A stretch of 64,000 nucleotides of DNA, from contig JAAKEZ010000002.1 of the NCBI GenBank assembly GCA_018475625.1, forward strand, positions 186,001-250,000. The letters run 5' to 3'. Shown here piece by piece: positions 8,779 through 17,008 of this stretch. Origin of the DNA: Candidatus Bathyarchaeota archaeon A05DMB-2. Lineage in GTDB: Archaea; Thermoproteota; Bathyarchaeia; Bathyarchaeales; Bathycorpusculaceae. Under the pieces are notes generated by a model, which made no database searches, was not told where the DNA came from, and worked only from the letters and a program-made list of their open reading frames with translations. The translations under genes and the position numbers were made by a program. Within the stretch, counting starts at the first letter, position 1. The number at the start of each line of letters is the position of its first letter.

Positions 8779-9837
8779 TTACTGTTCGCGCAGCACTTTC
8801 GGCACGTACGCGCACGCTGGGTCGGATTCAAACAGGTCACCCGTGTAGTATTCTGCGCGTGTTCTGCAGCCGCCGCAGATCTCGCGGTACTCGCACACGC
8901 CGCACTTGCCCTTCAGGTTGCTCTTGTCACGCAACTTAAGGTGAAGTTCACTGTGTTGAAGATCATCCCAAACTTGTGTGAGCTTCTTGTCTTTCAGGTT
9001 TCCAAGTCTGTAGCCTTCGTGGAAGCCGCATGACCTGTAATCTCCGTTCTCAGTTACGCTTACATAGTTTCCGCCGATGGTGCATTTTCCTAGAAAGCCT
9101 TCTTGGAACCAGTCCCAGAAGTATGTTGGGTTCTTCTGGCGCACGATTCTCGCGTAGAAAGGTGCGTAAACGTTGATTTTGACTTTTCCCGCCAGCTTCA
9201 CCTGCAGGTCGTAGATTTCGTTGAAAGCTGCTTCATACTCGTCTGGTGTAGGCGCTAAATCGGGCATGTTGGAGCCTGCCCTGCCCACTGGAACCAGGTT
9301 GTGGTAGACGACCATGCGGGCTTTGTATTCTTCTCCGAGTGCTGCTGGGTGAGCCATATCCTTGATATTGTATTTTGTCATCGTGGTGACTATGCAGTCG
9401 AGGATGCCGTTTTCGGAGAGCTTTTTCATTGCGTAAATAGCCTTATCGTAGCTGCCTTTGCGCCTGATTATGTCGTTTGATTCCCTGTTGCCGTCCACGC
9501 TGACTGCCGTATGCACCTCGTACTTCACAAGCTTGTCGAGGCGTTCCTGGTCGAAGGCAAACCCGCTGGTTATCAGGCTGACTTCCATTCCGTACTCTTT
9601 TTCGGCGTACGCTATGATGTCAAAAATGTCTTTCCTTACAAGTGGTTCTCCACCGCTTATACCGAACCATGGCGAGCCGAAATCGTGAATTTCGTCAACC
9701 ATCTTGTAGGCGGTCTTGGTGTCTATCTCGGTGTCTTTGGCGTATTCAGGAGTGTAACTGCAATATAGGCAGCTGCCAACACATCTTCTGGTACACCGCC
9801 AAGTCACCATGTATAATGGTGCCTTTTTCGAAGCCAT
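8779..9837 (-). CDS. Radical SAM/SPASM domain protein
   Basis: A 352-residue protein. The radical SAM cluster cysteines are C19, C23 and C26 (CVGSCLYC), preceded by an extra cysteine at 15. ISGGEPL follows as the SAM-binding GGE motif. The C-terminal SPASM region has the usual cysteine array (CTIGG, CGFHEGYRLGN, CGVCEYREICGGC, then DPAC) for two auxiliary clusters. This architecture matches the AhbC/AhbD/PqqE-like group that acts on haem precursors or peptides; no precursor peptide or haem gene lies beside it, so the substrate is open. I start it at ATG 9837, not 9933, because a TATA-like element (9871-9878) lies within the longer frame. Confidence 0.82.
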   Translation of the reverse strand: MASKKAPLYMVTWRCTRRCVGSCLYCSYTPEYAKDTEIDTKTAYKMVDEIHDFGSPWFGISGGEPLVRKDIFDIIAYAEKEYGMEVSLITSGFAFDQERLDKLVKYEVHTAVSVDGNRESNDIIRRKGSYDKAIYAMKKLSENGILDCIVTTMTKYNIKDMAHPAALGEEYKARMVVYHNLVPVGRAGSNMPDLAPTPDEYEAAFNEIYDLQVKLAGKVKINVYAPFYARIVRQKNPTYFWDWFQEGFLGKCTIGGNYVSVTENGDYRSCGFHEGYRLGNLKDKKLTQVWDDLQHSELHLKLRDKSNLKGKCGVCEYREICGGCRTRAEYYTGDLFESDPACAYVPKVLREQ

Positions 9838-10163
9838 CAAGGTCACAGACAAAGCTAAATAAACATATGCGATATAAAACTTCCTCCTAAAACTCGAATT
9901 TCCGCGTATAATTGGATGGTGCAGACTATCCATTTTTTAGCACTTTTCAGCTCAGAAAAAAGCAACAGCATGACGCTATCAAAAAAGAGCAATTTTAAAC
10001 CATCACCTGTATGTATTGACGTTTGACATAGGATGGGAACGGCCTTATTTGAAGGCGAAAAGTCTAAAGAAACCAGATGTTCCTCAGAACGCGAGTAAAA
10101 CGCACAGTTAATTTTAAATACGCCTGCGTTGTTATTCGCCTTTTGTTACCTGGTGTCCCATGA
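9838..10163. other. Divergent promoter region with a hairpin and T-run
   Basis: This 326-base spacer separates divergent genes. It contains the minus-strand TATA-like element at 9871-9878, a plus-strand TATA (TTTTAAATA, about 10112-10120) for the RLAN gene, and a 7-bp stem (TGGATGG/CTATCCA, 9913-9919 with 9926-9932) followed by six T. The hairpin is listed separately. Nothing else recognisable. Confidence 0.5.
9913..9938 (+). terminator. Hairpin plus T6, terminator-like
   Basis: A 7-bp stem with one G-T pair, a 6-base loop and a T6 tail. It is oriented to stop plus-strand transcription although no plus-strand gene precedes it. It may insulate the divergent promoters or end a short non-coding transcript; a chance structure is possible. 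Confidence 0.25.
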
Positions 10164-10856
10164 GTGTTGGTCGTTTCAAGCATCGACCTAACAAAAGACT
10201 TACACGCGATAAAGCCTTCCACGTTTCTGGAATCTTCAATTAAAAGCGCAGTTCTCAATATAAACACTGATTACCGCTACCTCAAAACAGGCTACTACGT
10301 GTCCCTGCACGCGGAAGTCCTCGGCAACAAGGTAATCCCCACAACCGAGAACATTATAGATGCCAACCGAACCCCAATCCTCCTGCTAAGAGCCCAAAAA
10401 GCTGGGATTCCCACATTGCCAGCTATCGTGACTGGTTCGGTGAATAAAATAATTTCTGAACTTGGCTTTCCAGTGGTCATTTTCGCCGTTAACCCCTTCA
10501 TCTATTATGGATACAAGACAGCTCACAATCGAAGCGCGCTTTACCGCGCAGTGAAAAGCTTGGGCATGAATTACAAGTTCGCCGTGTGCGCTCAACCGCT
10601 CATGGGCGAAATGGTCTCCTTCAAATCGTTCTTCGGTAAATGCGAACAGGACGAGGAAACCAAGAGAATCTCTGAGCAAGTTTACTCGCTTTTCAAAATC
10701 CCAGTCTGCAAACTACACGTCCAAAAAGCCGAAGACAAAACGTATCTCTGCGGTCTTCAGCCCTTGAGAACGACTGAGTTTTCCCCATTAGACATGAAAA
10801 CGATTCAAAGAGAGGTTATGCTGCTTATGAGGCAAGGTGACAACTTCGGTGCCTAA
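10164..10856 (+). CDS. RLAN-domain protein (RimK-like ATP-grasp N-terminal domain)
   Basis: A 230-residue protein starting with GTG. The whole chain resembles the RLAN domain normally fused to the N-terminus of RimK-like ATP-grasp ligases: the opening VVSSIDLTKDL, then YYVSLHAEVLGNKVIPT and a conserved tail with the EFSPLD segment. Here it stands alone, and its last 20 bases overlap the ATP-grasp gene that follows, so the usual fusion is split into two translationally coupled polypeptides. The likely role is substrate binding or dimer formation for the ligase. Start codon choice is supported by the TATA box about 45 bases upstream. Confidence 0.65.
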   Translation: MLVVSSIDLTKDLHAIKPSTFLESSIKSAVLNINTDYRYLKTGYYVSLHAEVLGNKVIPTTENIIDANRTPILLLRAQKAGIPTLPAIVTGSVNKIISELGFPVVIFAVNPFIYYGYKTAHNRSALYRAVKSLGMNYKFAVCAQPLMGEMVSFKSFFGKCEQDEETKRISEQVYSLFKIPVCKLHVQKAEDKTYLCGLQPLRTTEFSPLDMKTIQREVMLLMRQGDNFGA

Positions 10857-11727
10857 AATCGCTTGTTTCGTCGAGAAATACAATTTCTCTGACCCCAGGG
10901 AAGAAGCTGCACTCCAAAACTTTAAGCATGCTGCAGAAGAGTCAGGACGGGAATTCCATTTCCTTTTCAGGGAGGATATCTCGGAAATTCCACGGTACGA
11001 CGCAGTTTTCATACGGGCAACCACGGACCCGCTTAACACTGCATACATCGTCTCAAAAACCGCCTGGGAACTCGGGTTAAGAGTCATCGACGACCCTGAA
11101 TCGATACAGATATGCGCCAACAAAATCCATCAGTACGCGCTGTTCGAGAAGTTCAACGTGCCCCGAATCCCAACTGTCTTCCTGAACAAGGACGAACTGC
11201 ACCACAAAAAAATTGCACAAATATTCCGCACGTTGGGGAAGCCAGTCGTGATAAAGGCGCCCTACACCAGCTTCTCCCGCTTCGTAGAGAAAGCCGCCTG
11301 CGAAACCAGCTTCAGAGAAGTCGCCAAAAGATACTTCAGAAAATCCGATGTTCTGGCAGTGCAGAAGTTCGTGCCCACAGCCTTCGACTGGCGAGTCGGC
11401 GTCCTCAACAACGAAGTCCTATACGTGTGTAAGTACATGATTCCAAAAGGCAAATGGAAGCACGGCGCCAAACTCAGAGGCAAGCCCACGGTCGTCTGGG
11501 GCAGAACAGTATCACTCAAAAAGCAGAACGCACCTCAACAGATCAAGGAAGCAGCGTTAAAGGCATGCAGCGTGGTCGGCAAAGGGCTGTACGGAGTGGA
11601 CATAAAAGAGTCCGACGGCGAGTTCGTAGTGGTGGAAGTCAACGATAATCCAAGCATCTACGCAGGCTACGAAGACCTCCGTGACAGAGACCTCTACAGA
11701 AAAATCATCGACTACTTATCCGCGTAA
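10837..11727 (+). CDS. RimK-like ATP-grasp ligase
   Basis: A 296-residue ATP-grasp enzyme of the RimK/glutathione-synthetase type. Visible landmarks: a pre-ATP-grasp Rossmann region (residues 1-95), DDPESIQICANKIHQYALF, the ATP-binding strand KPVVIKAPYTSFSRFV, a hinge LAVQKFVP, and the metal/ATP-binding end VVVEVNDNPSIYAG with the E-x-N signature. These enzymes join an amino group to a carboxylate through an acyl phosphate. It begins with GTG 10837 (alternative GTG 10849, which has a better spaced AAGGTG). It overlaps the RLAN gene and is followed after about 70 bases by a deoxyhypusine synthase. The substrate is unknown; peptides or small amino-acid metabolites are usual for RLAN-associated enzymes. 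Confidence 0.82.
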   Translation: MTTSVPKIACFVEKYNFSDPREEAALQNFKHAAEESGREFHFLFREDISEIPRYDAVFIRATTDPLNTAYIVSKTAWELGLRVIDDPESIQICANKIHQYALFEKFNVPRIPTVFLNKDELHHKKIAQIFRTLGKPVVIKAPYTSFSRFVEKAACETSFREVAKRYFRKSDVLAVQKFVPTAFDWRVGVLNNEVLYVCKYMIPKGKWKHGAKLRGKPTVVWGRTVSLKKQNAPQQIKEAALKACSVVGKGLYGVDIKESDGEFVVVEVNDNPSIYAGYEDLRDRDLYRKIIDYLSA

Positions 11728-11798
11728 CCCCGCTTCTTTCGACACATATTTATTCTAACCAAACCATTGTCGATCCGTAAAAAGAGAGGCTTAGCAGC

Positions 11799-12731
11799 AT
11801 GCTGAAAGAACCAGTCAAAGACTACGAGTTCAAAAAAACAATGTCCGTGGACGAGCTTGTCACCCAGATGGAAGAAGCATGGGGTTTCACCGCGGGAAAA
11901 CTCGCCGTCGGCGTGAACATCTTGGAACGCATGATTCAAACACCCAACTGCATCAAGTTCCTCTCATTCACCGGAAATCTGGTGGCGACCGGCACAAGAG
12001 GCGTCTTCAAGGAGCTTGTTAAGAAAAAGCTTGTTGACGTCGTCATCACCACCTGCGGCACACTGGACCACGACATAGCGCGTTGCTGGCGGAACTATTA
12101 CAAGGGCTCCTTCGTCATGAACGACGCCAAACTCCACCGTGAAGGCGTAAACCGCCTTGGCAACGTGCTGGTTCCAAACGACAGCTACGGTACCATAATA
12201 GAGGAGAAGATGCAAGCGCTGCTTCAGAACCTGTGGAAAGAGGGCAAAAAAGAGGTCTCGGGCAGGGAGCTATGCCGCGAGATAGGCTTACGCTGCTGCA
12301 ACGAAAACTCAATTCTCTACTGGGCAGCACGAAACAACGTTTCGGTCTACGTGCCTGGCATCACGGACGGCGCCGTCGGCTACCAGACATGGCTTTTCAG
12401 CCAAGACCACGATTTCAAACTTAACCTACTCAAAGATGAAGGCGAACTCAGCGACCTCGTCTTCACGGCGAAGAAAACGGGCGCGTTAATCGTGGGCGGA
12501 GGCATCAGCAAGCACCACACGATTTGGTGGAACCAGTTCAAAGAAGGCTTAGACTACGTTGTGTACGTCAGCACGGCGGACGAGTGGGACGGCAGCCTCA
12601 GTGGCGCCCGGCCAAGAGAAGCGGTTTCATGGGGGAAAATTAGCGAGAAGGCAAAGCGCATTATGGTTGAGGGCGACGCCTCGGTTATCCTTCCATTGAT
12701 GACGAGTGCTTTGTTGAGCCGGCTGCGTTAG
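11799..12731 (+). CDS. dys: Deoxyhypusine synthase
   Basis: A 310-residue deoxyhypusine synthase, which moves the aminobutyl group of spermidine to a lysine of aIF5A using NAD. The catalytic lysine is K238 in GGGISKHH, followed by the signature TADEWDGSLSGARPREAVSWGKI region that binds spermidine. N-terminal SFTGNLVATGTRGVF corresponds to the NAD-binding strand. All key elements are kept, so this is the copy expected to make hypusine. It converges with a second DHS-family gene; the stops are two bases apart. Confidence 0.9.
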   Translation: MLKEPVKDYEFKKTMSVDELVTQMEEAWGFTAGKLAVGVNILERMIQTPNCIKFLSFTGNLVATGTRGVFKELVKKKLVDVVITTCGTLDHDIARCWRNYYKGSFVMNDAKLHREGVNRLGNVLVPNDSYGTIIEEKMQALLQNLWKEGKKEVSGRELCREIGLRCCNENSILYWAARNNVSVYVPGITDGAVGYQTWLFSQDHDFKLNLLKDEGELSDLVFTAKKTGALIVGGGISKHHTIWWNQFKEGLDYVVYVSTADEWDGSLSGARPREAVSWGKISEKAKRIMVEGDASVILPLMTSALLSRLR

Positions 12732-12733
12732 GC

Positions 12734-13798
12734 TTAAGTTATGTTCTTAAAGAGCCAAGACATGTCTGGTGCGATGCGCTTAGTTTTAACTCTTTCGCAG
12801 AGCGCGTGTGCAATCAGTGGCAACGCGATGGTGGCGTCGCAGTAGCATACGGCACGTGTTCCTGCTTGGCTGTTAATTTTGCCCCAGCTAATCGCCTCTT
12901 CCAGCGTGCAGCCCGACAGGCCACCCCATTGCGGCGAGTCAGTGGTTATCTGTATAGCATACTTGTGCGGGTAATAGTATTCTTGCAGGCTTTTGCGTAA
13001 GCCGCCTTTTCTACCTTCTACGCCTTTGTCTTGGGTCATGGGTGAAACTGAGATGGCAATGAGTTGCGTTAGGTCTTTCGGCACTCCTCCGCCGATGTAG
13101 ACTACGCCGATGTCTTTGGTTTTGGTGCCGATGGTGACGAACTGGTCGAATTCTTTGACGCTGTCAAGGATTACGTTGTGTCCTCGATTTTTAGCCATCA
13201 GGAACGTCTCGCCGTACGCACTGTCAACCATGGCTGGGCTGAAGATTGGGACGCCATTCTCATAGGCGACTGCGGCGATGGCGGGGATTTTTTTCTCGCT
13301 GAGGTATTTGCCGAGCAGGTGGAAGAATTCTGCGGATGAGTACGGGTAATCGGTTTTCAGGGTCATGACGAAGTCGGTGATTAGTTCTTCCATTTTGCGG
13401 TAGTCGGTTTCTTTGCCGAAGACATCGTAGTACCTGTTAATATCTGCTTTCAACAGTTCCTCGTCGTTTACGAGGTGACTGCCCTGCCAGTAGCCAAAGC
13501 CCATGGCGTCCACGATGTCCTCGGACACGTTAGCACCCGTGGAGACCAGCACGTCGATGAAGCGTTTCTCCATAAACCAGTTTACTATCGTCCATTGCCC
13601 AGCGGTGCTCATGGAGCCCGCCAAGCCCATGACAATAGTCAAATCTTTTTCTTTGAGCATGTTTTCCCAGACATCAACCGCCTCGCCTAGTTTCCTGCCT
13701 TGGTAGGCGGTTCGACTCATCTCAGCCAGGAGTTGTGAGATGGTTTTCTCTTTGACTTTGATTGGTTCAAGTTTTTTAGTGAAGTATGGCTCGCTCAT
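12734..13798 (-). CDS. Deoxyhypusine-synthase-like protein (divergent paralogue)
   Basis: A 354-residue DHS-fold protein. The Schiff-base lysine is retained at K241 but in the context GGGVPKDL instead of GGG..KHH, and the spermidine-binding segment reads TTDSPQWGGLSGCTLEEAISWGKI. The PQWGGLSG form and the GGG.PK form are characteristic of the bacterial-type DHS-like/homospermidine-synthase-like branch, so the product may be a polyamine rather than modified aIF5A. It faces the canonical enzyme tail to tail, which is not a recent tandem duplication because the two differ across most of their length. It starts with ATG 13798. Nearby agmatinase (49.7 kb) shows a polyamine route from agmatine. Exact reaction uncertain. 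Confidence 0.8.
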   Translation of the reverse strand: MSEPYFTKKLEPIKVKEKTISQLLAEMSRTAYQGRKLGEAVDVWENMLKEKDLTIVMGLAGSMSTAGQWTIVNWFMEKRFIDVLVSTGANVSEDIVDAMGFGYWQGSHLVNDEELLKADINRYYDVFGKETDYRKMEELITDFVMTLKTDYPYSSAEFFHLLGKYLSEKKIPAIAAVAYENGVPIFSPAMVDSAYGETFLMAKNRGHNVILDSVKEFDQFVTIGTKTKDIGVVYIGGGVPKDLTQLIAISVSPMTQDKGVEGRKGGLRKSLQEYYYPHKYAIQITTDSPQWGGLSGCTLEEAISWGKINSQAGTRAVCYCDATIALPLIAHALCERVKTKRIAPDMSWLFKNIT

Positions 13799-13927
13799 TA
13801 ATTTGCACCTCGTTGTAGATTAGTTGTCTCGTATTTGAAATTTGCCATCGCAGCTTGGAGTTGCATCCGAAAACATTTAAAAAAGTAGCAGCACAGTATA
13901 ATATTGGTTTTTTAAGGAGTAAGTTGG

Positions 13928-14251
13928 ATGTCTTCAAAAAAAGTTGCTAAACCACCAGCTAAAAAGCAGAAACCCACTTTGGCGCCTACCACGTACATGG
14001 ACCACGACGATAAAAACTACTACATTCAGGTTGAAATGCCAGGCGTGAAGAAAGAAAACGTAGAACTTTCGGTCTCTGACCAGAGTTTCTGCGTCAGAGG
14101 CGCAAGGGAAGACGTTGAGCTTTTGGGATGTTTCGTTCTGGCGCATCCTGCAGATGCCGAGAATGTCAAGGCTAAATTCGAGGACGGCTTGCTAAACATC
14201 GAAATTCCTATAAAAAAGATTCTCAAAGGAAAGAAAGTGAAGATAGAGTAA
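13928..14251 (+). CDS. Hsp20/alpha-crystallin small heat-shock protein
   Basis: A 107-residue protein: a basic, Lys/Pro-rich N-terminal 25 residues, then an alpha-crystallin domain. YYIQVEMPGVKKENVELSVS is the usual first strand pair and AKFEDGLLNIEIPI is the signature near the C-terminus, where G-x-L is present (GLLNI). It is shorter than most Hsp20 proteins because both flanking regions are minimal. GGAGT precedes ATG 13928 and a TATA-like TTTAAAAA lies at about 13875. Presumed holdase chaperone in the cytoplasm. Confidence 0.82.
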   Translation: MSSKKVAKPPAKKQKPTLAPTTYMDHDDKNYYIQVEMPGVKKENVELSVSDQSFCVRGAREDVELLGCFVLAHPADAENVKAKFEDGLLNIEIPIKKILKGKKVKIE

Positions 14252-14347
14252 ACTTTACCTTCCAAACTTTTTTCTATTATCAACCTGTTTTTCCATACAA
14301 GTTGAGAATCGGCTTCACAAGGGACAAGAAATGAGGGTGAAAAAATT

Positions 14348-15328
14348 TTAGATGGGGTAAGCTCCGCATATCTTGCAGAACTGAATCTTTGTTTTCACGT
14401 AGCCTTTGCAGTAGGGGCACTGGATTCCGCCGTTGTCAGGGTAAACCTCTGAGGGTTTTCCGAAGATTTTTCTGAAGTGTTCGTAGTAAAGCAGTTGCTC
14501 TTTGTCCTGTATCTTCACGTCGTCGTTGGCTAGTATCTTTTTCTTCTTTTCCTCAAACTCCTTGTCAGAGAACATGTCGTTGAAGAAGGTTCGCAGCACT
14601 TCGGTGCCTGTTCCCTGTTCCAAAGGAGCTTTAGGTCGCCAGATGAGTTCTTTCGGGATTATGTCTTCGTAGGCTTTCCTCATTATCCACTTGCCGTATT
14701 TCACGCCGTCGTGCATGTTTATCTTAAACTTAATCGGCAGCTTTTTCGCCCAGTCCATGAATTCCGGGTCCATGTAAGGCGCTTTGATTGTCATTCCAAG
14801 CGATTCAGCCATGGGTATCGAAGAGAAACCCATCTCCGCCCACATCTCCTGCTGTTTCTGGGCGAATTCTTCCTCGGACAGGTGGAATTGCCATGGGTAT
14901 CCGAAAAGCTCGTCTAAGGCGTCACCCGTGAAAACACTCTTTAAGCCTTTTTGCTTGAATATTGTTAAGCCTATGTAAACGGGCATGCTGTTTCTGATTT
15001 CCATGGGATCAAACTTCTTCAATGTTTTTACCACTTTCGGGGCGTTGCTGAGAACATCGTCGCGGTCGAACACATGTGTTTCATGGTTAAGCTTCAGGAA
15101 AGCCACCATTTTCTTCACGTATTCCGTGTCCTGTGGGTTTCCATGCTTAAAATGCATCGTCAAGCACGGGATGTTCGGTTTGTACTTCACTACTTCGTAA
15201 GCTATGATTTGAGTGTCTGTTCCAGCCGAGAAGAGCATAGCGTCAGCCATATTTTTCTTTACAACCTTGTTCACTAAGGCACGGACTTGGGTCAGAAGGC
15301 TTGCGTATTCTTGTTTTTCAAGCGTCAC
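14348..15328 (-). CDS. Asparagine-synthetase-like PP-loop protein with C-terminal zinc ribbon
   Basis: The protein has the adenylating half of asparagine synthetase without the glutaminase half. The PP-loop SGGxDS is altered to SAGTDT (residues about 34-39 from this start), while TGDALDELFGYPW, the metal and substrate motif, is intact. The last 30 residues form a CPYCKGY...CKICG zinc ribbon, which is unusual for this family. The GTG at 15367 lies only about 5 bases from a strong TATA box (15371-15378), so I use GTG 15328, preceded by AAGGG; it then has 326 residues. It may transfer ammonia or activate a carboxylate on a macromolecule; the role is unknown. Confidence 0.7.
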   Translation of the reverse strand: MTLEKQEYASLLTQVRALVNKVVKKNMADAMLFSAGTDTQIIAYEVVKYKPNIPCLTMHFKHGNPQDTEYVKKMVAFLKLNHETHVFDRDDVLSNAPKVVKTLKKFDPMEIRNSMPVYIGLTIFKQKGLKSVFTGDALDELFGYPWQFHLSEEEFAQKQQEMWAEMGFSSIPMAESLGMTIKAPYMDPEFMDWAKKLPIKFKINMHDGVKYGKWIMRKAYEDIIPKELIWRPKAPLEQGTGTEVLRTFFNDMFSDKEFEEKKKKILANDDVKIQDKEQLLYYEHFRKIFGKPSEVYPDNGGIQCPYCKGYVKTKIQFCKICGAYPI

Positions 15329-15370
15329 GTATTTTTCCCTTCGTGATACCACAATTTGTGGCCCCACGGG

Positions 15371-15378
15371 TATATAAG
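15371..15378 (-). promoter_or_regulatory. TATA box that decides the start of the PP-loop gene
   Basis: On the minus strand CTTATATA. With the usual 24-26 base spacing, transcription starts near 15349, so the longer reading frame from 15367 could not be fully translated. Confidence 0.5.
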
Positions 15379-15526
15379 TTTATCCGTCTGAGTACAAAAG
15401 GCAAAAAATTGTAAACATGTGTAAGAAAAAGTAAGAAAAAACTGAACACTCAACCGCAGAAACTAATTTTTCCCTCAACACAGTTAACTTTAAAAGTTTT
15501 AGCAGCCCGTTCATATTAAAGGTACG

Positions 15527-16339
15527 ATGCCAGTGACTCAGCAAAACGTTCCGAAACAGGAAACACGATTGAGGGTTAGCCTAATTCATATGAAAGTTCG
15601 CACCTCCTTAAAAGCCAATCTTGAAGCAGCCTCAGCAACTGTCCGCAAGGCCGCTGAAAAAAAACCTGCATTCATCGCGCTCCCAGAATACTTCTCCGTT
15701 CCAAACAACATGGAACATTTTGATTCAGCAGAAAAAATTAGCAAAGAAACATACGAAGAAACCATGAAGTTCCTCGCGGACATCAGCAAAGAGTTTCCAA
15801 GCATCTACATTTTAGGCGGCACCGTGCTCGAAGAAGACCACGGCGTATTCTACAACACTAGCACCCTGTGGAGAAACGGCTCGCTCATTAAAAAGTACCG
15901 CAAAAGAAACCCGATAGCCGTCGAGTTGAAGGCAGGCGTGAGCCGCGGTGACAAGCCAGCAGTCTTAACCACCGACCACTGCACAGTAGGCTTGCTCGTC
16001 TGTGCCGACATGTTTGACCAGCCTACCATAAAAGCGGTTGTTGACCTAGGCGCGGAACTCGTGTTCCTACCCGTCGCAGCCATGGGCACACATCCGCACG
16101 TGGCGGGACACCCGCTGACGGAGAAACTTGCCTCGGAAAACGGCATCTACGTTGTTAAAGTGGGCAACGTCAGCAGCAACGCCAGAGGCGGAAGAAGCGC
16201 TTTCATCACGCCATGGGGCATAGAGCAAGAAGTCTCGGATGCAGTTGAAGACTCGGTAATGACCATAGATTTTGACATGCACAGGCTCAGAGAATACCGA
16301 AAATCATTAAAGAAAAAGAAGGAAAAATCTGCTGCTTAA
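15527..16339 (+). CDS. Carbon-nitrogen hydrolase (nitrilase family)
   Basis: A 270-residue nitrilase-superfamily amidohydrolase. The catalytic triad is visible as E54 (ALPEYF), a lysine at about 123-126 (IKKYRKRNP) and C159 (GLLVCADMF). Family members release ammonia from linear amides such as N-carbamoylputrescine, omega-amides or carbamoylated amino acids. Sequence does not resolve the substrate; the polyamine genes in this genome make an N-carbamoylputrescine-type amide possible but not shown. A TATA-like AACTTTAAAAG precedes it by about 40 bases. It ends in a lysine-rich helix. Confidence 0.85.
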   Translation: MPVTQQNVPKQETRLRVSLIHMKVRTSLKANLEAASATVRKAAEKKPAFIALPEYFSVPNNMEHFDSAEKISKETYEETMKFLADISKEFPSIYILGGTVLEEDHGVFYNTSTLWRNGSLIKKYRKRNPIAVELKAGVSRGDKPAVLTTDHCTVGLLVCADMFDQPTIKAVVDLGAELVFLPVAAMGTHPHVAGHPLTEKLASENGIYVVKVGNVSSNARGGRSAFITPWGIEQEVSDAVEDSVMTIDFDMHRLREYRKSLKKKKEKSAA

Positions 16340-16346
16340 GCAGAGC

Positions 16347-16430
16347 TCACATTTTTAGTTGCCAAATGGCAACGCAGCCAATTCTAAACGCTAGGACGAG
16401 GATGGCAACTGCAGATGTTCCAAGCATCAT
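16347..16430 (-). CDS. Possible 27-residue hydrophobic peptide
   Basis: An uncalled small frame between the nitrilase and TFS genes. It starts with two ATG codons at 16428-16430 and 16425-16427 and encodes one membrane-spanning-like segment (GTSAVAILVLAF, then CVAIWQLKM). It is about 60 bases downstream of the TFS stop on the same strand, so it could be cotranscribed. Length, composition and the K-M end suit a tiny membrane protein, but there is no strong ribosome-binding site, and its 3' end overlaps a GTTGCC/GGCAAC hairpin (16358-16373). Confidence 0.3.
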   Translation of the reverse strand: MMLGTSAVAILVLAFRIGCVAIWQLKM

Positions 16431-16489
16431 AGCTCAGCCTGTCGGATTCTTACCCCATAACAACTGTGACTTTGCGGAATGCACGCTGC

Positions 16490-16831
16490 TTAGGTGTATT
16501 CTCTGAATGTGTAGCTGCATTTAGTGCAGCGGAAAAACTGCGTTGAGGATTCGTCGCCTCCGCGTGTCTGCACTTGCCAAAAGTACACGAGGTTGTTGCC
16601 GCATTTGGGGCATTCCACTTTGAGCGTTGGCATCGTGTTGATTTTTTGCTCCTCTTTTCCTATAACCGTCACCTGTTGCTTGATGTCGTGTTTGATTACT
16701 TTGCTCATTTTAGGCTTGAATTCTTTGCTTGCTGTTGACTTCTTGTAACCGCATTTGGAACATACGAGCATTACTGCTGTTCCAGACTTTTTAGGCTCAA
16801 AAATGGAACCGCATTCTGGGCAAAACTCCAT
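16490..16831 (-). CDS. tfs: Transcription factor S (TFIIS-like/RNA polymerase subunit M family)
   Basis: A 113-residue protein with two zinc ribbons. The N-terminal one uses CPECG and CSKCGYKK; the C-terminal one uses CPKCGNN and CTKCSYTFREY. Between the last two pairs is RGGDESSTQFF, with the acidic D-E pair that enters the RNA polymerase active site and stimulates cleavage of backtracked RNA. Length and motif order are standard for archaeal TFS, so it should be active. AGGT lies upstream of ATG 16831. Confidence 0.9.
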   Translation of the reverse strand: MEFCPECGSIFEPKKSGTAVMLVCSKCGYKKSTASKEFKPKMSKVIKHDIKQQVTVIGKEEQKINTMPTLKVECPKCGNNLVYFWQVQTRGGDESSTQFFRCTKCSYTFREYT

Positions 16832-17008
16832 AACAGAACCTCGTTTCTTCTTTTGCTTGCCCTATGCAGCACCCAAATCAAAATATAAGTATTTCCAAAG
16901 GCAACCAGCATTCTGCCGCGAAAAAGATTCAGTCTATCCCACGTACATGACAAGGTTAAATAGAGTTTACCACTTAAAACCTAAACAACCACACCTAAGA
17001 GGGAAAAC

